Below, piece by piece: positions 8,535 to 18,463 of a stretch of DNA of 64,000 nt; position 1 is the first letter of the stretch; each line of letters starts with the position of its first letter. The stretch comes from Metapseudomonas otitidis (lineage in GTDB: Bacteria; Pseudomonadota; Gammaproteobacteria; Pseudomonadales; Pseudomonadaceae), in contig NZ_FOJP01000001.1 in assembly GCF_900111835.1 (NCBI RefSeq), positions 62,001 through 126,000 of the forward strand. Direction: 5' to 3'. The translations under genes and the position numbers were made by a program. Below the pieces are notes generated by a model that saw nothing but the letters and a program-made list of their open reading frames with translations, was not told the DNA's origin and did no database searches.

Positions 8535-10208
8535 TTGTCTGCGCTCGCGAAGCCCCTGCACCTGTTGCTGCTGGCGGACACGCCTGGCTGGGCGGAAGGG
8601 GTTCGCCCGCTGTTCGAGGCCCTCGGGCCCGATTACCTCCTGATCACCGCCCCCACCTGGGAAGCCGCCTCGAGCCTGTTCGACGACGGCACCGAAGGCG
8701 TCCTCTTCTGCACCGCCGAGCTGTTGCCCATGCCCGGCCGCTGCCACCTGCCCACCGTGCTGCTGCTGGAGCAGGACCCGGGCGAGCTGCCCGCCGGCGT
8801 CCAAGACTGGCTGCCGCGCGAGCGCCTCGACCTGGACCTGCTGCGCCGCTGCCTGCGCTACCTCGGCGAACGCCAGCGGATGCAGGGAACCCTGCAGGGC
8901 CTGGCCGAGCAGGACCCGCTCACCGGCATCGCCAACCGCCAGGGCTTCCAGACCCTCCTGGCCGCGCGGCTGGTGGAATACGGCGGCAACGGCCTGACCC
9001 TCGGCCACCTCGACCTGGACAACTTCCGCCACGCCAACGATGCCCTCGGCTACCAGGCCGGCGACCGGCTGATCCTGCAGGTGGTGGCGCGGCTCAAGGC
9101 CGAGCTGTCCCCCGGTGACCAGGTCGCCCGCCTGGGCAGCGACGAATTCGCCCTGCTGCTGGACACCCGCCGCGACCCGCAACGCGCCGAGCGCCTGGCC
9201 TCGCGCCTGATGGAGGCCCTCGGCGAGCCCTTCTGGGTCGATGGCGAGAGCCTGCTGATCGGCTGCAGCCTGGGCCTGGCCCATGCCCGCCCGGACGAAG
9301 GCGCCGACCCGCTGATGTGGCACGCCCACATCGCCATGCAGCAGGCCAAGGGCGCCCAGGGCTGCACCTTCCACCTCTTCGACGCGCACCTCAACCGGGG
9401 CGCCCGCAGCCTTGCCGACCTGGAAGGCGAGCTGCGCCGGGCCCTGCGCCGGGACGAACTGGAGCTGCACTACCAGCCGCGCCTGTGCCTGAAGACCGGC
9501 CGCATCGTCGGCCTCGAAGCCCTGGTGCGCTGGCGCCACGCCGAGCGCGGCCTGCTGGCGCCCAGCGAGTTCGTGCCCCTGGCCGAGCAGAGCGGGCTGA
9601 TCGTGCCGCTGGGCTACTGGGTCATCGCCCGGGCCCTGCGCGACATGCAGTGGCTGCGCGGGCGCGGCCTGCCGGCCTTGCACATGGCGGTGAACCTGTC
9701 GTTCCGCCAGTTCCAGGACAGCCAGCTGCTGCCCACCCTCACCCGCCTCATCGACGAGCGCGGCGTGGACGCCCGCTGGCTGGAGTTCGAACTGACCGAG
9801 ACTGCCGTCATGCGCCGCAGCGAGCAGGTGCTCACCACCATGCAGGCACTGGGCAAGGTGGGCGTGCGCTTCTCCCTGGACGACTTCGGCACCGGCTTCT
9901 CCTCCTTCGTCCACCTCAACAGCCTGCCCATCACCCTGCTGAAGATCGACAAGAGCTTCGTCGGCGGGATGCAGGCGCGCCCGGAGAACCAGCAACTGGT
10001 GCGGGCCATGATCAACCTGGCGCACAACCTCAAGCTCGAAGTGGTGGCCGAAGGCGTGGAGAACACCGACCAGCTCGCCCTGCTGCGGCAGTTCGGTTGC
10101 GACCAGGTGCAGGGCTACTGGATCAGCAAGCCCCTGCCGCTGGTGGAGCTGGCGCGCTTCCTGGTGTTCGGCGTGCGCCAGCCGGCCCTCGGCCAGCCCG
10201 AGGGCTGA
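8535..10208 (+). CDS. proE: Degenerate GGDEF / EAL protein, probable c-di-GMP phosphodiesterase
   Basis: A 557-residue soluble protein with an N-terminal domain of unknown type (1-115), a GGDEF domain (about 125-285) and an EAL domain (about 300-545). The GGDEF signature is changed to GSDEF (201-205), which should reduce or abolish cyclase activity. The EAL domain keeps EAL (328-330), ELTE (419-422), DDFGTG (449-454) and KIDKSF (470-475), so c-di-GMP hydrolysis is expected. Start TTG 8535 follows GGGGAGGT. By position it equals PA5295, which I recall as ProE, a phosphodiesterase affecting exopolysaccharide; the symbol rests on that recollection. It ends three bases before the convergent MATE gene. 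Confidence 0.85.
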   Translation: MSALAKPLHLLLLADTPGWAEGVRPLFEALGPDYLLITAPTWEAASSLFDDGTEGVLFCTAELLPMPGRCHLPTVLLLEQDPGELPAGVQDWLPRERLDLDLLRRCLRYLGERQRMQGTLQGLAEQDPLTGIANRQGFQTLLAARLVEYGGNGLTLGHLDLDNFRHANDALGYQAGDRLILQVVARLKAELSPGDQVARLGSDEFALLLDTRRDPQRAERLASRLMEALGEPFWVDGESLLIGCSLGLAHARPDEGADPLMWHAHIAMQQAKGAQGCTFHLFDAHLNRGARSLADLEGELRRALRRDELELHYQPRLCLKTGRIVGLEALVRWRHAERGLLAPSEFVPLAEQSGLIVPLGYWVIARALRDMQWLRGRGLPALHMAVNLSFRQFQDSQLLPTLTRLIDERGVDARWLEFELTETAVMRRSEQVLTTMQALGKVGVRFSLDDFGTGFSSFVHLNSLPITLLKIDKSFVGGMQARPENQQLVRAMINLAHNLKLEVVAEGVENTDQLALLRQFGCDQVQGYWISKPLPLVELARFLVFGVRQPALGQPEG

Positions 10209-10211
10209 GCC

Positions 10212-11603
10212 TCAGGCCGCCACCGAAGCCCGGGCGGCAACCGCCGGCTCGACGCGCAACAGGCGGCGGGTCTTGAACTCGAAGCCTAGGGTCAGCCCCA
10301 GCGCCGCGCAGGCCAGGCCCGAGGCCAGCCCCCACCACACGCCCTGCGGGCCCCAGCCGAAGTGGAAGGCCAGCAGCCAGGCCGCCGGGGCGCCCACCAG
10401 CCAGTAGCAGCCGAGGCCGACCAGGAAGGTGGTCTTGGCATCCTTCAGCCCCCGGATGGCGCCCATGGCGATGGTCTGGATGCCGTCGAACAGCTCGAAC
10501 CAGGCGGCGATCGCCAGCAGGCCCACGGCCATCTGCACCACCGCTTCGAACTCGGCGTTGCCACGCTCCAGGAACAGCCCTACCACCCACTCCGGCGCCA
10601 GCCAGAACAGCGCGGCGAAGCTCAGCATGCAACCGGCGCCCAGGCCGATGCCCAGCCGCCCGGCGCGGCGTGCGTCCTCCAGGCGGCCGGCGCCGAAGTG
10701 CTGGCCGATGCGGAAGGTCACCGCATAGGAGATACCCACCGGCACCATGAAGGCCACGTACACCGACATGATCGCCACCTGGTGCGCGGCCAGCGCCTGG
10801 CTGCCCAGGGCTCCCATGCACAGCGCGGCGAAGGCGAACAGGCCGGACTCCACCGCATAGGTGCCGCCGATGGGCAGGCCCAGGCGCAGCAGCTCGCGCA
10901 GGTCGTCCAGGCGCGGCTGCAGCAGGCCGTGGCGCAGCGAGTAGGCGGCATAAGCCGGGTGACGCGTCACGTGCCAGGCCAGCAGCAGCGCCATGGCGGT
11001 CATCACCAGCGCGGTGATCAGGCCGATGCCCGCCAGGCCCAGCCGGGGCAGGCCGAACCAGCCGTGGATCAGCACATAGTTGAGGGCGAAGTTGGCCAGC
11101 GCCCCGCCGATGCTGATGGCCATCACCGGGCCGGGCCGGCCGATGGCGCTGGTGAAGCCGCGCAGGGCCATGAAGGTCATGTAGCCGGGCAGCGCGAACA
11201 CCAGGGTGGAGAGGAACTGCATGGCGCCTTCGATGTTGTGCGCCTCCTGGCCGAACACCCGCAGCAGCGGCGCCAGGTTCCACAGCAGCAGCCCGGCCGC
11301 CAGGGCCAGGCCCCAGCCCAGCCACATACCGGCCTGGGTCAGCCGCGCAGCGCCGGCCACGTCCCCGGCGCCGTGGCGGATCGCCACCAGGTTGCCCACG
11401 GCGGCGATCACCCCCACGCAGAAGATCGAGACGAAGGAATAGCTCGCCGCCCCCAGGCCGCCGGCAGCCAGTTCGGCAGGGCCCAGCAGGCCCATCATCA
11501 CCGTGTCGGTGAACACCATCAGCACGTTGGCCAGTTGCGCAGCGATCAGCGGGCCGGCAAGGCGGAGGATGGCCAGGAGTTCCGGCCGGAGGGATGCAGG
11601 CAT
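10212..11603 (-). CDS. MATE family multidrug efflux transporter
   Basis: Inner-membrane protein of 463 residues with twelve hydrophobic segments in two six-helix halves, typical of NorM-type MATE exporters that expel cationic drugs using sodium or proton gradients. Conserved features include the start LRLAGPLIAAQLANVL, the middle LGLPIGGTYAVESGLF and LAAHQVAI. It is divergent from a LysR gene 137 bp away, a common regulator-target arrangement, and corresponds to PA5294 by order. Substrate is unknown. Confidence 0.88.
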   Translation of the reverse strand: MPASLRPELLAILRLAGPLIAAQLANVLMVFTDTVMMGLLGPAELAAGGLGAASYSFVSIFCVGVIAAVGNLVAIRHGAGDVAGAARLTQAGMWLGWGLALAAGLLLWNLAPLLRVFGQEAHNIEGAMQFLSTLVFALPGYMTFMALRGFTSAIGRPGPVMAISIGGALANFALNYVLIHGWFGLPRLGLAGIGLITALVMTAMALLLAWHVTRHPAYAAYSLRHGLLQPRLDDLRELLRLGLPIGGTYAVESGLFAFAALCMGALGSQALAAHQVAIMSVYVAFMVPVGISYAVTFRIGQHFGAGRLEDARRAGRLGIGLGAGCMLSFAALFWLAPEWVVGLFLERGNAEFEAVVQMAVGLLAIAAWFELFDGIQTIAMGAIRGLKDAKTTFLVGLGCYWLVGAPAAWLLAFHFGWGPQGVWWGLASGLACAALGLTLGFEFKTRRLLRVEPAVAARASVAA

Positions 11604-11740
11604 GAGTAATGATCACCACGGAGGGGAGAGACGCCAGGCGGGCGGCCCTGATGCGGCGAATTCTCCCAGGCCTTGAAGCCCCGCCACAAAAGGAAAAAAA
11701 TGATCCCTTCCATGACTCTGACTCATGCAAGAGTGCCGCC

Positions 11741-12658
11741 ATGTCCCGCCGCCTGCCCCCGCTCTATGCCCTGCGTGCCTTCGAGGCAGCGGCGCGCAAC
11801 GCCTCCTTCACCCGCGCGGCCGAGGAACTGGCCATCACCCAAAGCGCGGTGAGCCGGCACATCCGCACCCTGGAAGAGCACTTCGCCTGCCGCCTGTTCG
11901 AGCGCCGGGGTCGCCACCTGCAACTGACCGAGGCCGCGCGGGTCATCCTCCCCGGCCTGCGCGAGGGCTTCGACGCCCTGGAGCGCGCCTGTTCCATCCT
12001 GCGGGTGGACGACGGCAACCTCTGCCTCAAGGCCCCCTCCACCCTCACCATGCGCTGGTTGCTGGCGCGGCTGTCGCGCTTCCGCCACCTCAGCCCGGAG
12101 AACGAGGTGCAGCTCACCAGCGCCTGGATGGACGTGGACAAGGTGGACTTCCAGCACGAGCCGTTCGACTGCGCGGTGCTGCTCTCCGACGGGCACTTCA
12201 CCCAGGACTGGGAAGTGACGCGGCTGTTCCCGGAGTGGCTGATCCCGGTCTGCGAGCCCGCCCAGGCCCGGCAGCCCTGGACGGTGCAGCAGCTGCGCCA
12301 GGCCGAGCTGCTGCACCCCACGCCGGACCGCCGCGACTGGCGGCGCTGGCTGCAGCGCATGGGGCTGGAGGAGCAGGTCTCGCTGAAGGGCGGCCAGGTG
12401 TTCGACACCCTGGAGCTGGGCATCGTCGCCGCCACCCGGGGCTATGGGGTGTCCATCGGCGACCTGGTGATGATCGCCGAGGACGCCACCAGCGGCCGCA
12501 TCGGCCTGCCCTGGCCGGCTGCGGTGGCCAGCGGCGAGAGCTATTACCTGGTCTGGCCACGCGGTCGCCGGGATCAGGAGCGCCTGCAGCGGCTGCGGGA
12601 TTTCCTCCTCGCCGAGGTGGCCGCCATGGACCTGCCGGCCGTGGAATTGCTGGACTGA
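11741..12658 (+). CDS. LysR-family regulator (GcvA-like)
   Basis: A 305-residue LysR-type regulator: winged HTH at residues about 5-65 (LRAFEAAARNASFTRAAEEL, then ITQSAVSRHIRTLE) and an inducer-binding domain to the end. The pattern PLYALRAFEAAARN is typical of the GcvA/AmpR-like branch. The ATG at 11741 was chosen over longer in-frame options because it places the HTH at the usual distance. It is divergent from the MATE pump, so control of that pump is plausible but unproven; corresponds to PA5293 by order. Confidence 0.85.
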   Translation: MSRRLPPLYALRAFEAAARNASFTRAAEELAITQSAVSRHIRTLEEHFACRLFERRGRHLQLTEAARVILPGLREGFDALERACSILRVDDGNLCLKAPSTLTMRWLLARLSRFRHLSPENEVQLTSAWMDVDKVDFQHEPFDCAVLLSDGHFTQDWEVTRLFPEWLIPVCEPAQARQPWTVQQLRQAELLHPTPDRRDWRRWLQRMGLEEQVSLKGGQVFDTLELGIVAATRGYGVSIGDLVMIAEDATSGRIGLPWPAAVASGESYYLVWPRGRRDQERLQRLRDFLLAEVAAMDLPAVELLD

Positions 12659-12819
12659 GCGGCCGTTCGTCGGCCTGACGGCAACATCGGAAAGAACAGC
12701 TCGCAGCGAAGCACAGCCGTCCTATACCTCAGTAGGGCACTCAAGTATTCTCGCCGCCCCGCGAAGGGGGCAGAGACCTCCTCGCGTGTCGCCTTGCCCT
12801 ATTTCCGGAGATTCCCCCC

Positions 12820-14796
12820 ATGAACCAGCCCAGGTCACGCATTGCCTGGCAGCTCGCCGCCGCCCTCGCCCTGATCCTCGTGTTGTTGATCAGCGGCAGC
12901 ACCCTCTTCGCCCTGCGCTCGCTGGACAAGGCCAACCTGGCCACCCGCGAGGAGCACCTGGCCAGCGAGGCCCGCCTGCTGGCCGACCAGCTCACCACCT
13001 TCCATGGCAGCCTGCGCGAGAGCACCCAGCGCCTGGCCAGCCTGTTCGAGCAGCGCTTCGCCCAGGGCCTCACCCTGCACAGCGGCGAGCGCGTACCGGT
13101 GGCGGCCCTGACCCCGCCGGCGCTGTACCTCAACGGCCAGGTGCTGAACAACGACTTCACCCTGGTGGACGAATTCCGCCAGCTCACCGCTGGCGTCGCC
13201 ACGGTGTTCGTCCGCGATGGCGCCGACTTCGTGCGCATCACCACCTCGCTGAACAAGCAGGACGGCACCCGCGCCATCGGCACCGTGCTCGACCACGCCC
13301 ACCCGGCCTACCAGCGCCTGCTGGCCGGGCAGAACTACGTGGGCCGGGCCCTGCTGTTCGACCGCTACTACATGACCCAGTACACCCCGGTGCGCGACGA
13401 CACCGGTGCGGTGATCGCCGTGCTCTTCGTCGGCTTCGACTACACCGACGCGCAGAACGCCCAGTTCAGGAACCTGGAGCGCTTCCGCATCGGCCGCACC
13501 GGCTCCCTGGCATTGCTGGACGAAACCGGCAAATGGCTGGTGGCCCCCGCCGGCGTGCGCCGCCCGGAAGCCATCGGCGATGCCCTCAAGAGCCTGCAGG
13601 CCAACCCCGGCAAGGGGCTGTTCTGGAGCGATGGCACCGAGGATTTCTTCAGCATCGCCGTGCCCTTCGCCGACGGGCCCTGGCAGGTGGTGGCGAGCAT
13701 GCCCGAGGAGGAGATCGGCGAGGTCACCTGGCGGGTCGGCAGCCAGCTGGCCCTCGGCAGCCTGCTGGCGATGGTGCTGGCGGTGGCTGCGGTGATCGGC
13801 CTGCTGCGCCTGCGCCTCAAGCCCCTGGGCGACCTGGTGGACCAGGCCCGCGCCCTGGGCGCCGGCAACCTCGGGGTGCGCCTGGACGTGTCCAGCCGTG
13901 ACGAGATCGGCGAGCTGGCCGGCAGTTTCAACCAGATGGGCGAGGCGCTGTCGACCATGGTGGCGCACATCCGCAGTTCCGCTCAGCAGGTGAGCAGCCG
14001 CTCCCAGGTGCTCTCGGGCCTGGCCAGCGGCGCCCACGAGGGCATGGAGCAGCAGTCCGGCGAGATCAGCAGCATGGCCGGCGCAGTAGAGGAGTTCAGC
14101 GCCACCTCGCTGAACATCGCTGACAACATGCGTGCCACCGAGCGCCTGGCCAGCGACAACGCCCAGCAGACGCGCATTGGCCAGGTGGCGATGGACGAGG
14201 CGTCCACGGCCCTGGAACAGATCGCCAACGCGCTCAACGGCACCGCCGAGGTGATCAACACCCTGGGCCAGCGCTCCCAGGAGATCGGCGGCATCGTCGG
14301 CGTCATCACCGCCATCGCCGACCAGACCAACCTGCTGGCCCTCAACGCCGCCATCGAGGCCGCCCGGGCCGGCGAGCAGGGCCGTGGCTTCGCCGTGGTG
14401 GCCGACGAGGTGCGCAGCCTGGCCGGCCGCACCCGCGAGGCGACCACCGAGATCTCCAGCATGATCGGCAGCATCCAGCAGGAGACCGCCAGCGCCATCA
14501 GCACCATGGAGCACGGCAAGGCGCTGATGCAGGAAGGCCTGGCGCGCAACGCCAAGGTGGCCGATGCGTTGGCACGGATCGCCCAGCAGAGCGCCGCCGC
14601 CGGCGAGCAGGTCACTGCCATCACCACCGCCACCCAGGAGCAGAGCAGCACCGCGACCCTGCTCAGCAGCAACCTGCAGAGCATCGCCCTGGCCAACAGC
14701 GAGCAGCGTGAGGTGGTGGGGAACCTGGCGCAGACGGCCCGGGAGCTGGACCGCCTGGCCGAGGAGCTGCGCCAGGAAGTGGGCCGCTTCCGCTGA
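12820..14796 (+). CDS. Methyl-accepting chemotaxis protein with a Cache_3-Cache_2 type sensor
   Basis: Transmembrane chemoreceptor of 658 residues. TM1 about 9-31, a large periplasmic sensor (about 35-305) with the [16 protein letters not shown] and [11 protein letters not shown] pattern of Cache_3-Cache_2 domains, TM2 about 308-330, HAMP to about 385, then a methyl-accepting coiled coil whose tip (near residues 490-530) has [20 protein letters not shown] and [13 protein letters not shown]. Such receptors feed CheA/CheW. In P. aeruginosa, as I recall, this slot between the LysR gene and betT holds a phosphorylcholine phosphatase gene instead. Ligand unknown; proximity to betT hints at choline-like compounds, but that is only inference. 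Confidence 0.92.
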   Translation: MNQPRSRIAWQLAAALALILVLLISGSTLFALRSLDKANLATREEHLASEARLLADQLTTFHGSLRESTQRLASLFEQRFAQGLTLHSGERVPVAALTPPALYLNGQVLNNDFTLVDEFRQLTAGVATVFVRDGADFVRITTSLNKQDGTRAIGTVLDHAHPAYQRLLAGQNYVGRALLFDRYYMTQYTPVRDDTGAVIAVLFVGFDYTDAQNAQFRNLERFRIGRTGSLALLDETGKWLVAPAGVRRPEAIGDALKSLQANPGKGLFWSDGTEDFFSIAVPFADGPWQVVASMPEEEIGEVTWRVGSQLALGSLLAMVLAVAAVIGLLRLRLKPLGDLVDQARALGAGNLGVRLDVSSRDEIGELAGSFNQMGEALSTMVAHIRSSAQQVSSRSQVLSGLASGAHEGMEQQSGEISSMAGAVEEFSATSLNIADNMRATERLASDNAQQTRIGQVAMDEASTALEQIANALNGTAEVINTLGQRSQEIGGIVGVITAIADQTNLLALNAAIEAARAGEQGRGFAVVADEVRSLAGRTREATTEISSMIGSIQQETASAISTMEHGKALMQEGLARNAKVADALARIAQQSAAAGEQVTAITTATQEQSSTATLLSSNLQSIALANSEQREVVGNLAQTARELDRLAEELRQEVGRFR

Positions 14797-14802
14797 CCCA
14801 CC

Positions 14803-14825
14803 GGGGCCCGGCCAGGCCGGGCCCT
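14803..14825. terminator. GC-rich palindrome between convergent MCP and betT genes
   Basis: Arms GGGGCCCGGC and GCCGGGCCCT fold around a very short CAG loop to give a stem of about ten pairs. There is no T-run on either side, so it is a stable hairpin with possible terminator or mRNA-stabilising function rather than a classical terminator. Confidence 0.5.
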
Positions 14826-14836
14826 GCCGCGGGTGC

Positions 14837-16816
14837 TCAGCGCACCACGTGGAGGAAGTGCAGGTGCTTCTCGTACTGATCGAGCAGGTCGCCGATCACT
14901 TCCTCCCGGCTCCAGCCCATCACGTCATAGTCCTGGCCGCCCTCACGCAGGTACACCTCGGCGCGGAAGTACTTGCGGGCGTCGCCGTTCTCCTCACCCC
15001 CTTCGCGGGACACGAAGCGCGGCAGCAGCAGCGAGCGCGGACGCACCTCGTAGCTGAAGTCCACCTCCTCGCCATGGCCGACGTTGAGCTTGCAGCGGCC
15101 GTCCTCGCCGTTCAGCACTTCCACCGCGTAGCCCTGCTTGCGCAGCTCATCGGCCACCTCCAGGCAGGCCGGGCGCACCACTTCGTCGATGAAGCGGGTG
15201 ACGTGGCTGCGCCGGGGGAACATGAGGATGTTGCGCAGCCGCCGCTGCCAGCCACCCAGTTGCTGCTGCGCCGGGCGCGAGAGGGCCAGCGCCTGGTAGC
15301 GGATGCCGCGCTTGGTGGCGTCCAGCCGCAGGGCCTTGAGCAGGCCCCAGGTGGCGGCCAGCAGCACCACCGAGAAAGGCAGCGCGCTGGCGATGGTGGC
15401 GGTCTGCAGGGCCTTGAGGCCGTCGGCCAGCAGCAGGGCCATGGCCACCACACCCATCAGGGTCGACCAGAACAGGCGCTGCCACAGCGGCGTCACCGGC
15501 TGCCCGCCGGAGGCCAGCATGTCCACCACCAGGGCGCCGGAGTCCGCCGAGGTGACGAAGAACACCACCACCATCAGGATCGCCACCAGCGAAAGCACGG
15601 AGGAGAACGGGAACTGTTCGAGGAAGGCGAACAGCGCCAGGGAGCTGTCCTGGGCCACCGTTTCCACCAGGCTGTGCACACCCTGCTGCAACACCATGTG
15701 GATGGCGGTGTCGCCGAAAACGGTCATCCACAGCAGGGTGAAACCGGCCGGTACGAACAGCACGCCGCAGACGAACTGGCGGATGGTGCGGCCCCGCGAG
15801 ATGCGCGCGATGAACAGGCCGACGAAGGGCGACCAGGACAGCCACCAGCCCCAGTAGAGCAGGGTCCAGCCGCCGATCCAGTCGGTGGGCTCGTAGGCGT
15901 AGAGATTGAAGGTCTTGCTGACGATCTCCGACAGGTAGCCACCGGTGTTCTGCACGAAGGCCTTGAGCAGGAACACGGTGGGGCCGAGCACCAGCACCAG
16001 GCCCAGCAGGATCACCGCGAGGATCAGGTTGAATTCGGAGAGGAGCTTGATGCCCCGGTCCAGCCCGCTGGCCACCGAGAGGGTGGCCAAGGCACAGGTG
16101 GCGGCGATCAGGCCCAGTTGCACAGGGACCGTGACGGGCAGGCCGAACAGGTGGTTCAGGCCGCTGTTGATCTGCAGCACGCCGTAGCCCAGGGAGGTGG
16201 CGACGCCGAACACGGTGCCGAGGATGGCGAAGATGTCCACCGCGTGGCCGATGGGGCCGTAGATGCGATCGCCGATCAGCGGGTAGAGCGCCGAGCGCAG
16301 GGTCAGTGGCAGGTCGTGGCGGAAGCAGAAGAAGGCCAGGATCAGCGCGACGATGGCGTAGATCGACCAGGCGTGCAGGCCCCAGTGGAAGAAGGTCAGC
16401 TTCATCGCCTCCTTCGCGGCGGCCACGGTGCTGGGGTCTCCCACGGGTGGGTTGGCGTAGTGCATCAGCGGTTCGGCGACGCCGAAGAACATCAGCCCGA
16501 TGCCCATGCCGGCGGAGAACAGCATGGCGAACCAGGTGCTGTTGCGGTAGGTGGGCTGGCTGTGGTCCGGCCCCAGCTTGATGTCGCCGAAGCGGCTGAC
16601 GGCGAGGAAGACCACGGTGATGAGAATCAGCGCGACGGTGAGGACGTAGAACCAGCTGGCGTTGACGATGATCCAGTTCTGCAACTGGCTGAACAGGTCC
16701 TGGGCCTGTTCACGGGCCAGGGTGCTGTAGAGCACCAGGGCGAGGATGAGGGCGGCGGAGCCGAAGAATACGGGGGGATTGAGGGTGGATGGGGAAGAAG
16801 ACGTACGTGCCTCCAT
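14837..16816 (-). CDS. betT: BCCT-family choline/betaine transporter, BetT-like
   Basis: Inner-membrane transporter of 659 residues with twelve hydrophobic helices. The glycine-rich substrate helix MGIGLMFFGVAEP and the BCCT signature YWGWWLSWSPFVGLFIAR followed by SRGRTIRQF are clear. A hydrophilic C-terminal tail of roughly 150 residues follows the last helix, as in BetT proteins where it sets osmotic activation. The glycine helix with MGIGLMFFG is of the type found in proton-coupled members. By order it matches PA5291 (betT2). Choline is the likely substrate, glycine betaine or carnitine being alternatives. Confidence 0.9.
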   Translation of the reverse strand: MEARTSSSPSTLNPPVFFGSAALILALVLYSTLAREQAQDLFSQLQNWIIVNASWFYVLTVALILITVVFLAVSRFGDIKLGPDHSQPTYRNSTWFAMLFSAGMGIGLMFFGVAEPLMHYANPPVGDPSTVAAAKEAMKLTFFHWGLHAWSIYAIVALILAFFCFRHDLPLTLRSALYPLIGDRIYGPIGHAVDIFAILGTVFGVATSLGYGVLQINSGLNHLFGLPVTVPVQLGLIAATCALATLSVASGLDRGIKLLSEFNLILAVILLGLVLVLGPTVFLLKAFVQNTGGYLSEIVSKTFNLYAYEPTDWIGGWTLLYWGWWLSWSPFVGLFIARISRGRTIRQFVCGVLFVPAGFTLLWMTVFGDTAIHMVLQQGVHSLVETVAQDSSLALFAFLEQFPFSSVLSLVAILMVVVFFVTSADSGALVVDMLASGGQPVTPLWQRLFWSTLMGVVAMALLLADGLKALQTATIASALPFSVVLLAATWGLLKALRLDATKRGIRYQALALSRPAQQQLGGWQRRLRNILMFPRRSHVTRFIDEVVRPACLEVADELRKQGYAVEVLNGEDGRCKLNVGHGEEVDFSYEVRPRSLLLPRFVSREGGEENGDARKYFRAEVYLREGGQDYDVMGWSREEVIGDLLDQYEKHLHFLHVVR

Positions 16817-16929
16817 TGAGCTAGCTCTCCTTTCGATCGGATGGCCGCCAAGGGCGGAAGGCGGCGAATACTAGCACAATCGATAGTCGGGCTCTCTTGA
16901 AAGTTCCCCATCAATAGCTTTAAGCGGTG

Positions 16930-18426
16930 TCATGACTGGATCGCTGGCCGGTATTGCAGGGCCTCGGCCAGGTGGTGGCGCTGGATGTCGGGCGCGTCCG
17001 CCAGGTCGGCGAGGGTGCGGGCCACCTTGATCAGCCGGTGCGCGGCACGCAGGGACAACCCGAGGCGCTCGCAGGCCTGCTCCAGCCAATGTTGGTCGTC
17101 GGGCGTCAGCGGACAGTGCTGGTGCAGCCGGGACAGGTCGAGGAAGGCGTTGGCGCAGCCCTGGCGAGCCAGTTGCCGACGCCGGGCTCGGCCGACTTCC
17201 CCGGCGGCGGTGGCACTGTCGAGCCCACCGCTGACGGGCGCGCCCAGGTGTGTGGCTTCGCGGGCGACCGTCAGGTGCAGGTCGATGCGGTCCAGCAGCG
17301 GGCCGGAGAGCCGGGCCCGGTAGCGCTGGATCTGCTCCGGCGTGCAGCGGCAGCGGTGGGTGTCGTCGCCCAGGTAGCCACAGGGGCAGGGGTTCATGGC
17401 CGCCACCAGCTGGAAGCGCGCCGGGAAGCGCACCCGGTCGTTGGCCCGGGCGATGATGATCTCGCCGCTTTCCAGGGGCTCTCGGAGGACCTCCAGCACC
17501 TTGCGGTCGAACTCCGGCAGTTCGTCGAGGAACAGCACGCCCTGGTGCGCCAGGGTGATCTCGCCAGGTTTCGGACGACTGCCCCCACCCACCAGGGCCG
17601 GGCCGGACGCGCTGTGGTGCGGCTGCCTGAAGGGACGCTGGGGCCAGCACGCCAGCGGCGATTGGCTGGCCACCGAATGGATGGCGGCCACTTCCAGGGC
17701 CTCGTGTTCCTCCAGCGGTGGCAGCAGGCCCGGCAGGCGGCTGGCCAGCAGCGTCTTGCCGGTGCCGGGCGGGCCGGACAGCAGCAGGTTGTGGGCTCCG
17801 GCTGCTGCCACCAGCAGTGCGCGCTTGGCCGCCAGTTGGCCCTGGACGTCGGCGAGATCGGGATAGGGCGCGGCCTGCAGCGGCAGGCCCTGGCTCTGGA
17901 AGGGTGCCAGCGGCGACTGGCCGTTGAGGTGGGCGGCCAGCTCCAGCAGGTGGCCCACGGCGAACACCCTCAGGCCGCTGGCCAGGCTGGCCTCCTCGGC
18001 GTTCTCCCGGGGCACCACCAGCGCCCGTCCGGCAGCGCGAGCCGCCAGCGCAGCGGGCAACACACCCTGCACCGGACGCAGGGCACCGGACAGGGCCAGC
18101 TCGCCGAGGCACTCCAGCTGCTCCAGGGCTGCGGCGGGCACCTGGCCGCTGGCCGCGAGGATGCCGAGGGCGACGGCCAGGTCGAAGCGTCCGCCTTCCT
18201 TGGGAAGATCGGCCGGTGCAAGGCTGAGGGTGATGCGCCGCAGGGGGAATTCGAAACCGCTGGTGAGCAGGGCGCTGCGGACGCGGTCCTTGCTCTCCTT
18301 CACGGCGGTTTCCGGGAGGCCGACCAGGGCCAGGGACGGCAGGCCGTTGGCCAGGTGCGCCTCCACCGTGACGGCGGGGGCTTCCACGCCGACCTGGGCG
18401 CGGCTGTGGACGAGGGCCAGGGACAT
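16930..18426 (-). CDS. comM: ComM / YifB-family Mg-chelatase-like AAA+ ATPase
   Basis: A 498-residue protein with an N-terminal Lon-protease-like domain (VEAHLANGLPSLALVGLPE), a central AAA+ module with Walker A GPPGTGKT at residues 218-225 and Walker B LFLDELPEF, and a C-terminal Mg-chelatase-like domain. The CPCGYLGD segment with two cysteines near residue 345 is conserved in the family. ComM is a hexameric branch-migration helicase that aids integration of DNA in natural transformation; many non-competent bacteria keep it. ubiK lies 37 bp upstream on the same strand. Confidence 0.93.
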   Translation of the reverse strand: MSLALVHSRAQVGVEAPAVTVEAHLANGLPSLALVGLPETAVKESKDRVRSALLTSGFEFPLRRITLSLAPADLPKEGGRFDLAVALGILAASGQVPAAALEQLECLGELALSGALRPVQGVLPAALAARAAGRALVVPRENAEEASLASGLRVFAVGHLLELAAHLNGQSPLAPFQSQGLPLQAAPYPDLADVQGQLAAKRALLVAAAGAHNLLLSGPPGTGKTLLASRLPGLLPPLEEHEALEVAAIHSVASQSPLACWPQRPFRQPHHSASGPALVGGGSRPKPGEITLAHQGVLFLDELPEFDRKVLEVLREPLESGEIIIARANDRVRFPARFQLVAAMNPCPCGYLGDDTHRCRCTPEQIQRYRARLSGPLLDRIDLHLTVAREATHLGAPVSGGLDSATAAGEVGRARRRQLARQGCANAFLDLSRLHQHCPLTPDDQHWLEQACERLGLSLRAAHRLIKVARTLADLADAPDIQRHHLAEALQYRPAIQS

Positions 18427-18463
18427 GGATCGCTCCTTGATCGGTCCGCCCGGCCGGAGTGGC

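Noticed and set aside
10362-11609. Plus-strand 415-codon frame opposite the MATE gene
   Set aside because: Antisense shadow rich in Gln and His, without family resemblance.
14564-16819. Plus-strand 751-codon His/Gln-rich frame opposite betT
   Set aside because: The minus-strand BetT product is full length with all BCCT motifs. The other strand gives the His/Gln/Gly/Asp-rich pattern typical of an antisense frame.
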